Source of the DNA: DASRJW01 sp035649435
GTDB lineage: Bacteria; Krumholzibacteriota; Krumholzibacteriia; G020349025
DNA length: 15,968 bases
Assembly (NCBI GenBank): GCA_035649435.1
Contig: DASRJO010000141.1
Coordinates: forward strand, 1-15,968
Direction of reading: 5' to 3'
Shown: one piece after another, positions 1 to 6,505 of the stretch
Layout of the letters: each line of letters begins with the position of its first letter
Numbering within the stretch: position 1 is the first letter of the stretch
Position numbers and translations under genes: made by a program
Notes under the pieces: model-generated
What the model was told of the DNA's origin: nothing
Database searches by the model: none
Seen by the model: the letters and a program-made list of their open reading frames with translations, nothing else

Positions 1-12
1 CTGGTCGGCACC

Positions 13-1431
13 GTGCGTGGCGCCCTTCCCCGTGGCGGAACCGCTTCGGGCTGGGTGATCGCGGCACTGGCCTTGGCGACGTTGGTGGCGCGCCTGCTGG
101 TCTCGGCCTGGAGCGATATCGGTCTCGGCGATGATGGCGCCCGTGTCGCCTGGCTGCTGCGTTGGCTGCGGGACCCGGAGTGGGTGCCGCGCGAGCTATG
201 GGCACCGGGACATCTCTACTTGCACGCGCTCGTTTGGCTCGTCGTCCGCGACGCGGTGCGCGCTGGGATCCTGCTCAGCGCTCTGGCATCGGCGGCCACA
301 GTCTGGCTCCTTGGGCGTGCGGTTCAACGCGAGTGGGGAACGCAGGCCGGCGTGCTAGCGGCACTCCTCGTCGGCGTGCTTCCGGTCGCCAGTGCTCACG
401 GCGCCACACCAGACGTCAACCCCGTGTTCGCTTGCCTGTGTGTCGCAGCGGTGTGCTGCGTGGTGCGCGCGGCGCGCGGCAGCTCGGCGTGGTTGCTGTG
501 TGCTTGGGTGTGCGTGTTCTTCGCTTCGTGGAGCCGCTTCGAGACCTTCATCCTGGCACCGGCGTTTGCGGCGCCGCTCTGGCCACACCGGTGGCGCGCG
601 TTGGTGTTCCTGATCGCCTGTCTGCTCCCGGCGCTCGCGTGGGGCATTGCCGTACAGATGGCGCACGGGGATGCATTGCGCATGTTTCGCACCCTGCAGG
701 TCGACCCGACGTTGATGCGGCCGCTCGCATCGCGACTTTTCGACCTGTTGTGGAGCGCGTGGCTGGGGGTGCCGCTGTCGGTGGCGCTGCTCGGATGTCT
801 GGGGGCGTTGCGGTCGCTGCACCATCGTCGCGGCACCGAGTTCCTGCCGCTCGTGTGCCTGCACCTGTGCAGCTTGGCTGCGGCGACCTGGAGCACGGGC
901 ACGGGAAATCAACCGCGGTACTTCATCCTAGCGGGCGCGATCGCTGCAGCCTATGCCGGTGTCGCTCTCGCCGGCGCCTCGCGGACTGCCCGGGGCTGGG
1001 GTACCGCGTTGCTCGTCGCCACTCTCATCGGCATCCCATGGACCACGGCACTGTTTCCGCATCCCGGAGAACTCTGGATTCGCCGGCTCGACCGCGTGCG
1101 CGCCGTGGCGGACTGCGTTGCGGCTCAGCGCGGGGGGGCGAATGAGCCGGTCGTGTGGATCGCCGACGAGGCGGGATACTTCTTCCTCTGTCGTGAGCAC
1201 GTGGCCATCGAGTGCTATCATGCCATGCCGCGGGCGGAGAGCGATGCCGGAGCCATCCTCGTCGCGCTGCACGGCCAGCCCACGGTCCTCGTGTGCGTGC
1301 GTGACAACGCCGAATCGCGCCGCCGTTGGCAAGCGTTCTTGCAAATCGCGTCGGCATCCTTCACGGCGGACTCCGTGGAGACGTTCTGCGCCGACTATCG
1401 CCTCGCGCGCTTGTCGCGGCACGACGAATGA
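13..1431 (+). CDS. Polytopic membrane glycosyltransferase, GT-C/GT39-like
   Basis: A 472-residue protein, hydrophobic through about residue 350, with roughly ten predicted membrane segments and a soluble C-terminal tail (about 350-472). The first loop after membrane segment 1 carries an acidic pair (GLGDDGAR, about residues 37-44), where GT-C enzymes of the PMT/ArnT type keep their catalytic aspartates. These families move a sugar from a polyprenyl-phosphate donor to an acceptor on the periplasmic face. Family membership is inferred from topology and the DD loop, not from a full motif match. The GTG at 13 is the first usable start, but the frame is open to base 1 (CTG GTC GGC ACC), so the true start could lie upstream of the window. 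The next gene begins 9 bases downstream, which suggests one operon. Acceptor and donor cannot be told from the sequence. Confidence 0.7.
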   Translation: MRGALPRGGTASGWVIAALALATLVARLLVSAWSDIGLGDDGARVAWLLRWLRDPEWVPRELWAPGHLYLHALVWLVVRDAVRAGILLSALASAATVWLLGRAVQREWGTQAGVLAALLVGVLPVASAHGATPDVNPVFACLCVAAVCCVVRAARGSSAWLLCAWVCVFFASWSRFETFILAPAFAAPLWPHRWRALVFLIACLLPALAWGIAVQMAHGDALRMFRTLQVDPTLMRPLASRLFDLLWSAWLGVPLSVALLGCLGALRSLHHRRGTEFLPLVCLHLCSLAAATWSTGTGNQPRYFILAGAIAAAYAGVALAGASRTARGWGTALLVATLIGIPWTTALFPHPGELWIRRLDRVRAVADCVAAQRGGANEPVVWIADEAGYFFLCREHVAIECYHAMPRAESDAGAILVALHGQPTVLVCVRDNAESRRRWQAFLQIASASFTADSVETFCADYRLARLSRHDE

Positions 1432-1440
1432 AGGGGAGAC

Positions 1441-1809
1441 ATGGGGAGCACGTTGCTTCTGAGTGCACTGTTCGTGCTGGCCACCGCCAGCGCCAACGTC
1501 ATGCAGAAAAAAGCCATGACCGGGTCTCTGGCCGTCGTCTCGCTCGACACACTGCGGCGCTTGGCGGCGAATCCCTACCTCTGGGGCGGGCTCGGTTGCT
1601 GGGCGTTCTCGCTGTCGATGTATCTCGTCATCCTGTCACGCGTACCGCTCAACGTCGCTGCGTCGATCTCGACGCTCAATTTCATCGCCGTCCTTCTCGC
1701 CTCCCGCATCGTCCTCGGTGAGCCGATTCCACCGCTGCGCGTTCTCGGCTTCGCCTGCATTCTGCTGGGGATGTCCATCGTCGCCTTCACCCAGCGCCGC
1801 GGTGCGTGA
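1441..1809 (+). CDS. Small four-helix DMT/EamA-SMR-like transporter, possible lipid-sugar flippase subunit
   Basis: A 122-residue, almost wholly membrane-embedded protein with four hydrophobic segments (about 4-20, 47-65, 70-90 and 97-117). That is half the size of a ten-helix EamA permease and typical of SMR or ArnE/ArnF-like subunits. The helix-3/4 junction has the recurrent family pattern of a helix, then LGEPIPPLRVLGF (about 88-100), then a glycine-rich last helix. ArnE/ArnF proteins are thought to flip undecaprenyl-phosphate-linked aminoarabinose for the GT-C enzyme ArnT. Lying between two GT-C-like genes, this protein may do the equivalent job for another lipid-linked sugar (inference). 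AGGGGAG sits just before the ATG, and the stop overlaps the next start (TGATG), indicating translational coupling. A drug-efflux SMR role is possible but less likely here. Confidence 0.7.
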   Translation: MGSTLLLSALFVLATASANVMQKKAMTGSLAVVSLDTLRRLAANPYLWGGLGCWAFSLSMYLVILSRVPLNVAASISTLNFIAVLLASRIVLGEPIPPLRVLGFACILLGMSIVAFTQRRGA

Positions 1810-3074
1810 TGCACTCGAAGCAGGGGCCTTCGCCGCGCCCAAACCCATCGCGGCGTGAGACACGCGTGCATCTGCTGGCGCTCTGCATCCTGGCAGCTGC
1901 CTCGGCTGCGCTGTTCATCCAAGTACTCGACACGGGGTTCTGGAGCCCCGAGGACGCGAGCGACCTACGCAGCCTGGTCGAGATGCAGGCCTCCGGCGAG
2001 CTGCAACTCGATTTCCGACCGGCGATCGCGGGGGGATATGACACCAACCCGGTGTTGGCGTTCGAATTTCGCTCCTTCGGCATGGACGCGCGAGCTTATT
2101 ACATCGTCAACTTGATCGTGCACGTGCTGAACGCCTGGATCGCCTACGCGCTGGTCATTTCGCTGCTGCACGACGCACCGGCGGCCATCCTGGCCGCGGT
2201 GCTCTTCGCCGTCGGCGTCGGCAGCTACGGTAAGAACCTCATGTTCGCGGGCGGCATCTCGAGCCTGCTGTATGCCATGGTGGTGTTGTCCGGCACGCTG
2301 CTCTACGTGTGGAACGAGCAGAAGAACCGCGGCCGGCCCCTGGGGCTGTTCGCCTTCGGCTTCTTCGGCATCTTCGCGCTCAGTCTGTTCATGCGCGGGG
2401 GCACATTCAGCATCCTGGCGTCGTGTCTGTTCTACAATTTCTTCTTCCGGCCGGAACGGCAGCGGCCGGTCATGCACACGACCCTGCTCCTCGCACTGGG
2501 GACCGCGGCCGTGTCGATGCTGGCGCGAGTGCTGCTTGGCCCGCCCCCGATCGCCGGTCCGGTCGATCCCGGCGCTTTCCTGGTGAACCTGCCGCGCTAT
2601 CTGGTGCTCATGGCGTTTCCTGTCCAGCATTCCGAGCTGCTGACTTCGGCCTCGCCGTTCACGCGCACGGTCTATGCGCTGGCGCCATACATCCGGGTGG
2701 CCGTTGGCCTTGCACTCCTGTCGTACACGATTTTCGGCATCGTGTTCGGCAATCGCGCCATCCGTTTCTATATCGGCTGGATCTACGTCATGGTCGTCCC
2801 GTTCGCCGTCTTTCGTTACCCGACCGACTGGCTCAACCTTCGCTTTCTCTACCTGGTGTCGCTCGGCTTCTGCGTCCTGTTGACCAGCGGCGCGATCTAC
2901 GTCTCCAAACTGCTGTCGCACCGCGGCGCACGGCGCTTCGTGCCTTTCCTGGCGCCGATGTTCTATGTCGTCCTGTCCGTGGCGTTGGTGACCAAGCTGG
3001 ACGACAAAAACGAGAGGCTGGCGGCGCGGTTGGACCTGCCGCGGCAAGCCTCGGCGAACCCAGCGGCGCCCTGA
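1809..3074 (+). CDS. Polytopic membrane protein, probable GT-C-type glycosyltransferase
   Basis: A 421-residue protein with about ten membrane segments. After helix 1 (about 20-40) comes a periplasmic loop with acidic residues (WSPEDASDL, about 45-53), then YYIVNLIVHVLNAW (about 97-110). This resembles the 'yhlvNlllHllNa' signature of TMTC/GT39-like O-glycosyltransferases. Near the C-terminus, NLRFLYLVSLGF (about 342-353) resembles the RYLY segment of the same group. The chosen ATG at 1809 overlaps the preceding stop (TGATG); a GTG at 1806 would add one residue. The tail (about 396-421) is polar and probably cytoplasmic. The gene is coupled to the small transporter and closes the first plus-strand block. 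A function as a polysaccharide or lipid-linked sugar transferase is inferred; a non-enzymatic membrane protein cannot be excluded. Confidence 0.6.
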   Translation: MHSKQGPSPRPNPSRRETRVHLLALCILAAASAALFIQVLDTGFWSPEDASDLRSLVEMQASGELQLDFRPAIAGGYDTNPVLAFEFRSFGMDARAYYIVNLIVHVLNAWIAYALVISLLHDAPAAILAAVLFAVGVGSYGKNLMFAGGISSLLYAMVVLSGTLLYVWNEQKNRGRPLGLFAFGFFGIFALSLFMRGGTFSILASCLFYNFFFRPERQRPVMHTTLLLALGTAAVSMLARVLLGPPPIAGPVDPGAFLVNLPRYLVLMAFPVQHSELLTSASPFTRTVYALAPYIRVAVGLALLSYTIFGIVFGNRAIRFYIGWIYVMVVPFAVFRYPTDWLNLRFLYLVSLGFCVLLTSGAIYVSKLLSHRGARRFVPFLAPMFYVVLSVALVTKLDDKNERLAARLDLPRQASANPAAP

Positions 3075-3080
3075 TCGACG

Positions 3081-3128
3081 CCCTCGCGGAGCCGAAATCG
3101 AGGGTGGGATCCCTCTCTCGGGGAGAGG
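3081..3128 (+). repeat. Pair of small inverted repeats after the GT-C block
   Basis: CCCTCG (3081-3086) is complementary to CGAGGG (3099-3104) across a 12-base loop. CCTCTC (3112-3117) is complementary to GAGAGG (3123-3128) across a 5-base loop, and a GGGATCCC palindrome (3106-3113) lies between. They begin 7 bases after the stop of the upstream gene, a place where transcription could end. Neither stem is followed by a T-run, so this is not a recognisable intrinsic terminator; it might be a dispersed intergenic repeat. Confidence 0.4.
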
Positions 3129-3207
3129 CACAGCGAGCGAGACCATGGGGGACTTGGGCGATGCGGCTCGGGCCGGGTGCGCCGGAGCAGGCCCCTCCGA
3201 GCGGCGG

Positions 3208-3237
3208 TTGGCGGCCCGGCCGTCCCAGTGCTAGAAT
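3208..3237 (+). promoter_or_regulatory. Candidate sigma70 promoter for the export/assembly operon
   Basis: A -35-like TTGGCG (3208-3213) is separated by 18 bases from a -10-like TAGAAT (3232-3237), which differs from TATAAT at one base. TG at 3229-3230 plus one base forms an extended -10. Transcription would start near 3244, giving an untranslated leader of about 180 bases before the ATG at 3425. This is the best promoter match noticed in the window's gaps. Confidence 0.5.
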
Positions 3238-3277
3238 CTCTCACGCCTTGCAAGCTCCCGGCGCCACGCCAGCGCCG

Positions 3278-3335
3278 AGACTGCCCCTCGATGCCGGCGT
3301 GGGTGATAGGCGACAACGGCCGAGGCGTCGAGTCT
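3278..3335 (+). promoter_or_regulatory. Potential stem-loop in the leader of the export operon
   Basis: Three nested complementary segments are visible: AGACT (3278-3282) with AGTCT (3331-3335), CCTCG (3286-3290) with CGAGG (3321-3325), and GCCG (3293-3296) with CGGC (3317-3320). Together they give 14 pairs interrupted by short internal loops. It lies inside the leader predicted from the promoter candidate. It matches no riboswitch class that I recognise. In sequence this GC-rich, some pairing arises by chance. Confidence 0.3.
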
Positions 3336-3424
3336 GCCCCGAACCACCGCCTCCAAGACCCTGCAGGGTGATTTTCGTGTTGTGCATGCTGCATAGCCAA
3401 CGCCGCCATCCCTGGTGGTTCGGA

Positions 3425-4213
3425 ATGAAAACGAGCCGGCTGCGCGGCGTTGTGTCGCTGCTCGTGATCGGTGCATCTGCCACGAGCGGGTGCGGGGGAA
3501 CCGCGCCTCCGAGCGCGGCTGCGGTGGACGCGCAACCAGGGATCGTGGATCTCACCGACCCAACCAAGCCGATTCCACCCGAGCGCTTCCTGGCGCCGGA
3601 CGCCGCGCGCATCGCGCCCGGCGACCAGCTTTTCCTCAAGGCCCTGAGCTACGAGGATCTCAATGGGACGGTGACGGTAGCGCAGGATGGACGCGTCAAC
3701 TTGAGCCTGCTCGGCAGTGTGCAGGCCGGGGGATTGACCCTGCAGCAGCTCGACGATTCGCTGACGACGGCTTACTCGTCTTACTTCCGCAACTTCGACC
3801 TGGCTGTGATCCTGGTCGAGAGCACGGAGCGCAATGTCTACGTGCTGGGCCAAGTGCGCAATCCAGGACGCTTTCCGTTCGCGCCCGGAGATCGCGTCCT
3901 GCACAGCCTGGCGCTCGCGGGCGGCCTGCAGGAAACGGCACGGGAGAACGGCATCGTTCTCATGCGTCGCGATCCGGATGGCAGCGATCACGCCTATCGT
4001 TTCGATTTCGCCCATTTGCACGAGGCGTTGACGCCAAAGGACATCTATCTCCAGCCAGGCGACATCGTCTTCGTCCCCAAAGGCCGTTTTCGCACCGTCA
4101 CAGACTTCCTCAAGGAAGTCCTCGATGTCGCCCAGCGCGGCGCGGTCACGGCACTCCTGGTTCAGGAGTTGGCGATTCAGGAACGCGTGGAGAACATCTC
4201 GGTGGCCCGGTGA
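3425..4213 (+). CDS. Outer-membrane polysaccharide export lipoprotein (OPX/Wza-GumB-like)
   Basis: A 262-residue protein that would form the outer-membrane or periplasmic export channel for the polymer. Residues 1-22 form a lipoprotein signal (MKTSRLRG, then a hydrophobic stretch) ending in TSGC with the lipidated Cys at 23. The residue three before it is Thr rather than Leu, so the lipobox is slightly atypical. A Poly_export domain follows (about 61-131, beginning RIAPGDQL), then an SLBB-like domain (about 136-195, VYVLGQVRNPGRF), and the closing PGDIVFVPKG (211-220). The C-terminal 225-255 could be the amphipathic membrane helix. At 262 residues it is GumB-sized, well short of E. coli Wza. 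The ATG at 3425 is preferred because it starts a proper signal peptide; ATG at 3386 would add 13 residues. The co-polymerase gene starts 1 base after the stop. Confidence 0.92.
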   Translation: MKTSRLRGVVSLLVIGASATSGCGGTAPPSAAAVDAQPGIVDLTDPTKPIPPERFLAPDAARIAPGDQLFLKALSYEDLNGTVTVAQDGRVNLSLLGSVQAGGLTLQQLDDSLTTAYSSYFRNFDLAVILVESTERNVYVLGQVRNPGRFPFAPGDRVLHSLALAGGLQETARENGIVLMRRDPDGSDHAYRFDFAHLHEALTPKDIYLQPGDIVFVPKGRFRTVTDFLKEVLDVAQRGAVTALLVQELAIQERVENISVAR

Positions 4214-4214
4214 C

Positions 4215-5732
4215 ATGAGCGCCAAGCATCCATATGTCGAATCCTCCCTCGGACCGCCGGCGATTCCCGGGCCGATCGCCGCCGCCGTGCCCACGCGCTC
4301 GTCGACGACGCGGCGCACGGTGGCGAAGCCGGTCTACTTCTCCTTCCTCGAGCTCCTGTTCGGGCGCTGGCTGGTGATCGGCGGCATCTTCGGTTCCGCC
4401 GTGCTGTGGTCGTACCTGACCTTGGCGCGCTCGCCCGATACCTTCGATGCCACCGGCCAGATCTTGATCCGCCGTGGCAAGCTGCAAGTGGTGCAGAACG
4501 TCCCCATCTTGCGCCAGCAGGAGGAGATCGGCTCCGAGGTCGATATCTTGACCTCGATCGCGGTGTTGAACGAAGTCGTCAAGCACCTGCTGGCACAAGT
4601 GACTGCGGCGCAGAATCTGGACATTGGCGAGCGCGAGCTGATCTTCGGCACCTACGAGCCGGTGCGGCCGCGCATGGCGCTCACGACCGCGGATTTGCCG
4701 ACCACCGATCCGGCGCGATTGTACAAGTACCTCAAGAACAAATTCCGTGTCGAGAAGTTCGGTGAATCCAACGTCATCCAGGTATCGCTGGACTCGCCGA
4801 GCCCGGCGTTTTCTGCCGAGGCGGTCAACGCGCTCATCGAGGTCTACGAGAAATTCAACCTCACCATGGAGCAGACTCCCGGCCAGTCGCAGTACTTTTC
4901 CCAGGAGATCAACCGGGTGGACGAGGAGATCGACACGCTGCAGAGCGCGATGGCGACCTTCAAGAGCAGCCATCACGTCGTCGATCTGGAGAAGCAGCAA
5001 GAGCTGCTGGCATTGCGCCGGCATGCGCTCATCTCGGAGCTGGATGAGATCCAAGTGGATGCCGCGGCGCTCGAGACCGATCTCGACGCATCGCGCTCAC
5101 TGGAGACCGGGCGGGTGCCGGCCTTCCTGCGCCGGGACGAGATGGTGGTGAAGATGCGCCAGGATCTCATGTTCCACGCGGGGGAGCTTGCGCAGCTGCG
5201 GTCGAAGCAGACCGAGGACAATCCGCTTGTCGCGGCCAAGCGCGAGGAAGTGGAAGAGCTACAGAGCAAGCTGGACCTCGAAGAGCGGCGCGCCATCTCG
5301 CAGCAGGAGCATCTGCTCGAACAAGCACAAAGCCGCATGCGGGAGCTCGAGAGCAAGATCGCCGAGGTCGACCTACTGCTCATGGATTACCCACACGTGG
5401 CGGCGAAGCTCGATCGCTACGAACGCGACATCAATCAGCGCACCATCAAGCGCATGGACATGGTGGAGCAGCAGTTCACGTCCGCCACGCTCGAGAATCC
5501 AGACGAGACCATGAACAAGGTCAAGGTCGTGAGTTACGCAGCCCTGCCGGCGCTGGCGGTGGAAGCGCGCAAGGGCTTCAAGTTCTTGGTCGCAGTGGTG
5601 TTCAGCTTGATCCTGGCGTTCGTCGCCGCCGGCTTCATCGACAACATCGACCACACGATTCGCAAGCGCGAGCAGATCGAGGACCATCTGGATCTGCCGC
5701 ATCTGGCCTCGGTCAGCAACCACATCCTCTGA
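4215..5732 (+). CDS. Chain-length determinant / polysaccharide co-polymerase (Wzz/GumC-like)
   Basis: A 505-residue inner-membrane protein that sets polymer length and links the polymerase to the export pore. A cytoplasmic N-terminus (1-48) precedes membrane segment 1 (about 51-70). The Wzz domain follows (about 72-215, with SEVDILTSIAVLNEVV at 107-122), then a long periplasmic coiled coil (about 228-385) rich in Glu, Gln, Leu and Arg. A GNVR-like region comes next (about 392-420, AKLDRYERDINQRTIKRM), then membrane segment 2 (about 455-475). The usual proline-rich stretch before helix 2 is degenerate (ALPALAVEARKG). The C-terminal tail of about 28 residues carries no kinase domain, so the ATPase is a separate gene, the next one. 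The length fits the GumC/ExoP-N group rather than short E. coli Wzz. ATG at 4215 lies 1 base after the previous stop. Confidence 0.92.
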   Translation: MSAKHPYVESSLGPPAIPGPIAAAVPTRSSTTRRTVAKPVYFSFLELLFGRWLVIGGIFGSAVLWSYLTLARSPDTFDATGQILIRRGKLQVVQNVPILRQQEEIGSEVDILTSIAVLNEVVKHLLAQVTAAQNLDIGERELIFGTYEPVRPRMALTTADLPTTDPARLYKYLKNKFRVEKFGESNVIQVSLDSPSPAFSAEAVNALIEVYEKFNLTMEQTPGQSQYFSQEINRVDEEIDTLQSAMATFKSSHHVVDLEKQQELLALRRHALISELDEIQVDAAALETDLDASRSLETGRVPAFLRRDEMVVKMRQDLMFHAGELAQLRSKQTEDNPLVAAKREEVEELQSKLDLEERRAISQQEHLLEQAQSRMRELESKIAEVDLLLMDYPHVAAKLDRYERDINQRTIKRMDMVEQQFTSATLENPDETMNKVKVVSYAALPALAVEARKGFKFLVAVVFSLILAFVAAGFIDNIDHTIRKREQIEDHLDLPHLASVSNHIL

Positions 5733-5735
5733 GCC

Positions 5736-5740
5736 GGGAG
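5736..5740 (+). promoter_or_regulatory. Ribosome binding site supporting a GTG start
   Basis: GGGAG lies 5 bases before the GTG at 5746 and supports that non-ATG start for the BY-kinase-like protein, whose first residues (MSKIFDALRK) match the family's usual N-terminus. Confidence 0.6.
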
Positions 5741-5745
5741 CGACC

Positions 5746-6495
5746 GTGAGCAAGATCTTCGATGCGTTGCGCAAGGTCGAGCAGGAATCGCTCGATCTGG
5801 CGGTGCCGCCGCTGGGGCCGGGCCTGCCGGTGTCGGACGCGCATCCGCGCCAGGCGCGGACGCTCGAGACCGAGTTCGGCCGGCTGGGAAGCGCGCTGCT
5901 CAGCAGCTTCACCAAGAGCAAGGACGGGCGGGTCGTGCTGGTCGTCGGCGCGGTCGAGCGCGAGGGCGCGACCTACGTCACCACGCACCTCGGGCGCGCG
6001 CTGGCCGCCGGCTGCGGCGGCTCGGTCCTGTGTTTGGACGGTGACTTCCACGACCCGGGGCTCGGGCGCCACACCGGCGTGCAATCGGGTCTTGGCCTCA
6101 CGGACATCGGGGAGAACGGCTACAGCCGCGAGCTGCCGAGCGTCATCCAGCGCGGCGACATGAACAATCTGTTCGTGCTCACCCCCGGACGCACACGGAT
6201 CAGCGCCGTGGCGTTCTTCGACAGCCCGCAGTTCGATGCCGTCCTCCAATCGGTGCGGCGGAGCTTCCGTTTCACGCTCATCGACGGACCGCCTCTCCTC
6301 GCCCACCCGGATTCGATTCACCTGGCGGCGCGGGTGGACGGCGTGCTGCTGGTCGTGCGCCAAGGGCGGCTGAAGCGCGAAGTGTTGCAGAAGGCTCTGG
6401 AGCCGCTGCAGACCCTGAAAGTGCCCATTCTCGGCGCGGTGCTCAACCGGCGCCGGTTCGCCATTCCGAGCTTCGTGTACAAGCTCATCTCCTGA
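5746..6495 (+). CDS. BY-kinase-like ATPase (CpsD/CapB family) with degenerate Walker A
   Basis: A 249-residue cytoplasmic partner of the co-polymerase. The N-terminus MSKIFDALRKVE is typical of stand-alone exopolysaccharide BY-kinases, which cycle tyrosine phosphorylation on the co-polymerase to control chain length. The fold markers are present: Walker A' LCLDGDF (95-101), Walker B FTLIDGPP (176-183) and the GLGLTDI turn (115-121). The P-loop, however, reads GAVEREGATY (68-77), with Ala75 where GKS/T has its lysine. The usual tyrosine cluster at the C-terminus is missing; the end, FVYKLIS, has a single Tyr. It may therefore bind nucleotide poorly and act as a structural or pseudokinase regulator (inference). 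Related subfamilies with EGTST-like P-loops exist, so this need not be decay. The frame is intact. The gene starts 13 bases after the co-polymerase gene and ends 10 bases before the next. Confidence 0.85.
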   Translation: MSKIFDALRKVEQESLDLAVPPLGPGLPVSDAHPRQARTLETEFGRLGSALLSSFTKSKDGRVVLVVGAVEREGATYVTTHLGRALAAGCGGSVLCLDGDFHDPGLGRHTGVQSGLGLTDIGENGYSRELPSVIQRGDMNNLFVLTPGRTRISAVAFFDSPQFDAVLQSVRRSFRFTLIDGPPLLAHPDSIHLAARVDGVLLVVRQGRLKREVLQKALEPLQTLKVPILGAVLNRRRFAIPSFVYKLIS

Positions 6496-6505
6496 GCGGA
6501 GGGCG

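Larger units (their letters stand above)
3075..3424 (+). other. Non-coding gap before the export operon
   Basis: No credible gene is seen in these 350 bases. Open frames run through it but have no start signal or family resemblance. It contains inverted repeats at 3081-3104 and 3112-3128, a promoter candidate at 3208-3237, a foldable segment at 3278-3335, and a 12-base perfect palindrome (ACCCTGCAGGGT) at 3358-3369 that could be an operator. It is the longest gap in the window and separates the GT-C module from the assembly/export genes. Confidence 0.7.

Noticed and set aside
3112..3128. Hairpin CCTCTC/GAGAGG as an intrinsic terminator
   Set aside because: The stem is only 6 bp and no T-run follows.
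3248..3252. TTGCA resembling the -12 element of a sigma54 promoter
   Set aside because: No GG at the required -24 spacing.
2309..3424. Long open frame upstream of and continuous with the OPX gene, running through the preceding membrane-protein gene
   Set aside because: It is an out-of-frame shadow of a clear membrane protein; the real protein begins with a lipoprotein signal at 3425.
3245..3424. c-di-GMP or other riboswitch in the export leader
   Set aside because: The conserved core of GEMM or other classes that I know could not be found; only generic pairing is seen.
1965..4318. Long minus-strand frames (393 and 451 codons) opposite the membrane protein, OPX and co-polymerase genes
   Set aside because: Their composition is Arg/Gln/Glu-rich antisense of GC-rich coding sequence, with no recognisable motifs; the plus-strand genes are family members.
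3425..6495. An exosortase (XrtA/PEP-CTERM) exopolysaccharide locus
   Set aside because: The co-polymerase and kinase-like proteins resemble those of such loci, but no exosortase, PEP-CTERM protein or related marker gene is in the window.
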